Assembly: GCA_026984165.1 (NCBI GenBank)
Contig: JALSSQ010000131.1
Span: 1 to 14,519, forward strand
Length of the DNA stretch: 14,519 nt
Direction of reading: 5' to 3'
Source of the DNA: Sulfurovum sp.
GTDB lineage: Bacteria; Campylobacterota; Campylobacteria; Campylobacterales; Sulfurovaceae
Below, in pieces: positions 14,070 to 14,519 of the stretch (within the stretch, counting starts at the first letter, position 1; the number at the start of each line of letters is the position of its first letter). The notes beneath the pieces are model-generated. The model searched no databases. It saw nothing but the letters and a program-made list of their open reading frames with translations, and was not told where the DNA came from. The translations under genes and the position numbers were made by a program.

Positions 14070-14519
14070 TTATTTCATCTACTGGTTTATATACTAATGC
14101 GCTAAAAAGAACAAAAAGCATCGTTGTAAAATGTCCCAAAAGATAGGAATCACTAAACATAATAATCATAAAAACAATAGGTAGCATGACACCTATTCCT
14201 TTTTCAATACCTTTTTCTTTTTGCATTGCACAACGTATTTGCTCATAAAATATGTAAAAAAAATTAACAATCCCACAAGACCAAATTGCGCTAAAACCAA
14301 CAAATACATATTGTGTGGTTGACAAGTAGATATTGCATGTGGTGTATTTATACGGTTTATGCGTTCATATTCGTCTTTAAAATCACCCGTACCCACACCA
14401 AAAAAAGGATATTTTTGAATCATTTTCCATGTATTTTGTGCAATGTTTATTCGTAAACCTACACTTGTATTGGTCTGAGTTTGATATTGTTTTGTTTCTT
14501 CAAACGCCAGGTTTACTCT
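14062..14519 (-). pseudogene. waaL: O-antigen ligase, 3' part, frameshifted at a T8 run (possible OFF phase)
   Basis: WaaL is an inner-membrane protein that joins finished O-antigen from undecaprenyl pyrophosphate to the lipid A core in the periplasm. Only the 3' part lies in the window. From 14519 the frame reads TSVGLRINIAQ, YPFFGVGTGDFKDEY, then QPHNMYLLVLAQFGLVGLLIFF, with the essential-type His of PHNxY and the conserved Arg of TSVGLR. After the T8 run this frame gives a foreign tail and stops at 14193-14195. The expected end, IFYEQIRCAM through MLPIVFMIIMFSDSYLLGHFTTMLF, lies in another frame and stops at 14062-14064. One extra T would join them as LLIFFYIFYEQ. The next gene starts eight bases before that stop, so the second frame is the native one. 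Either a phase-variable OFF state, a recent mutation or a sequencing error. Confidence 0.85.
14256..14263 (-). repeat. waaL: Eight-base homopolymer at the waaL frame break
   Basis: Plus-strand A8, coding-strand T8. Reading through it as T8 gives Phe-Phe-Thr and an early stop; as T9 it gives Phe-Phe-Tyr and restores the full C-terminus. Homopolymers of this sort change length by slipped-strand mispairing and are also common sites of sequencing error. Confidence 0.8.

Noticed and set aside
14062..14325. A separate 87-residue membrane protein gene ending at 14062
   Set aside because: Only its residues after the T8 run resemble anything, and they are the C-terminus of WaaL; the part before is an out-of-frame shadow of the ligase.
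14193..14423. A separate small membrane protein gene starting at 14423
   Set aside because: Its frame stays open upstream to the window edge and encodes the WaaL signature; it is the truncated ligase reading, not an independent gene.
1..14519. JUMPstart/ops element, CRISPR repeats, insertion sequences, tRNA genes
   Set aside because: I looked for GGCGGTAGCGT-like ops sequence in the two O-antigen-side gaps, for regularly spaced repeats, terminal inverted repeats with transposase motifs and cloverleaf folds, and saw none.

Overview
The window is an AT-rich (roughly one-third G+C by eye) stretch of a Gram-negative surface-polysaccharide locus. It most likely comes from a member of the Campylobacterota (Sulfurimonas/Sulfurovum/Arcobacter-like rather than Campylobacter itself). 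The case for this lineage is the gene order gmhB-hldD-hldE-gmhA running tail-to-tail into waaF (as I recall it, the arrangement at the end of the Campylobacter jejuni LOS locus), the extended -10 boxes of the TGnTATAAT/GnTATAAT kind, and the wording of the HldD and WaaF proteins. The genus assignment is inference.

Plus strand, 1-3822, O-antigen side: the 3' end of a hexapeptide-repeat acetyltransferase, a GT4 glycosyltransferase, then after a 112-bp gap with a good promoter the WbaP/WcaJ-type initiating sugar-phosphate transferase and a Wzz chain-length regulator. Plus strand, 3861-6159, envelope-modification pair: an EptA-type phosphoethanolamine transferase whose gene overlaps that of a PAP2 phosphatase. 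Between wzz and eptA lies a perfect 28-bp palindrome abutting a -10 box. Plus strand, 6156-9705: gmhB-hldD-hldE-gmhA, which together supply ADP-L-glycero-D-manno-heptose from sedoheptulose 7-phosphate.

Minus strand, 14519 down to 9697, core-assembly side: the 3' part of an O-antigen ligase (waaL) that is frameshifted at an eight-base homopolymer, a GT9 heptosyltransferase-like protein, three GT2 glycosyltransferases (the first WaaE-like) and waaF. Every junction in this operon overlaps by 4 to 16 bases. The two operons converge and their last genes share nine bases, leaving no room for a terminator.

Read together, the right half makes and adds core heptose, decorates the core and attaches O-antigen. 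The left half initiates and length-controls a Wzy-type O-antigen, and eptA/PAP2 may adjust envelope charge. I see no mobile element, CRISPR array, tRNA or rRNA, and no gene-free stretch longer than 112 bases. Nothing here looks like a wholly new system. The most notable points are the broken waaL at a poly-T run, the palindrome/promoter and unclear start codon of eptA, and the eptA-PAP2 pairing.
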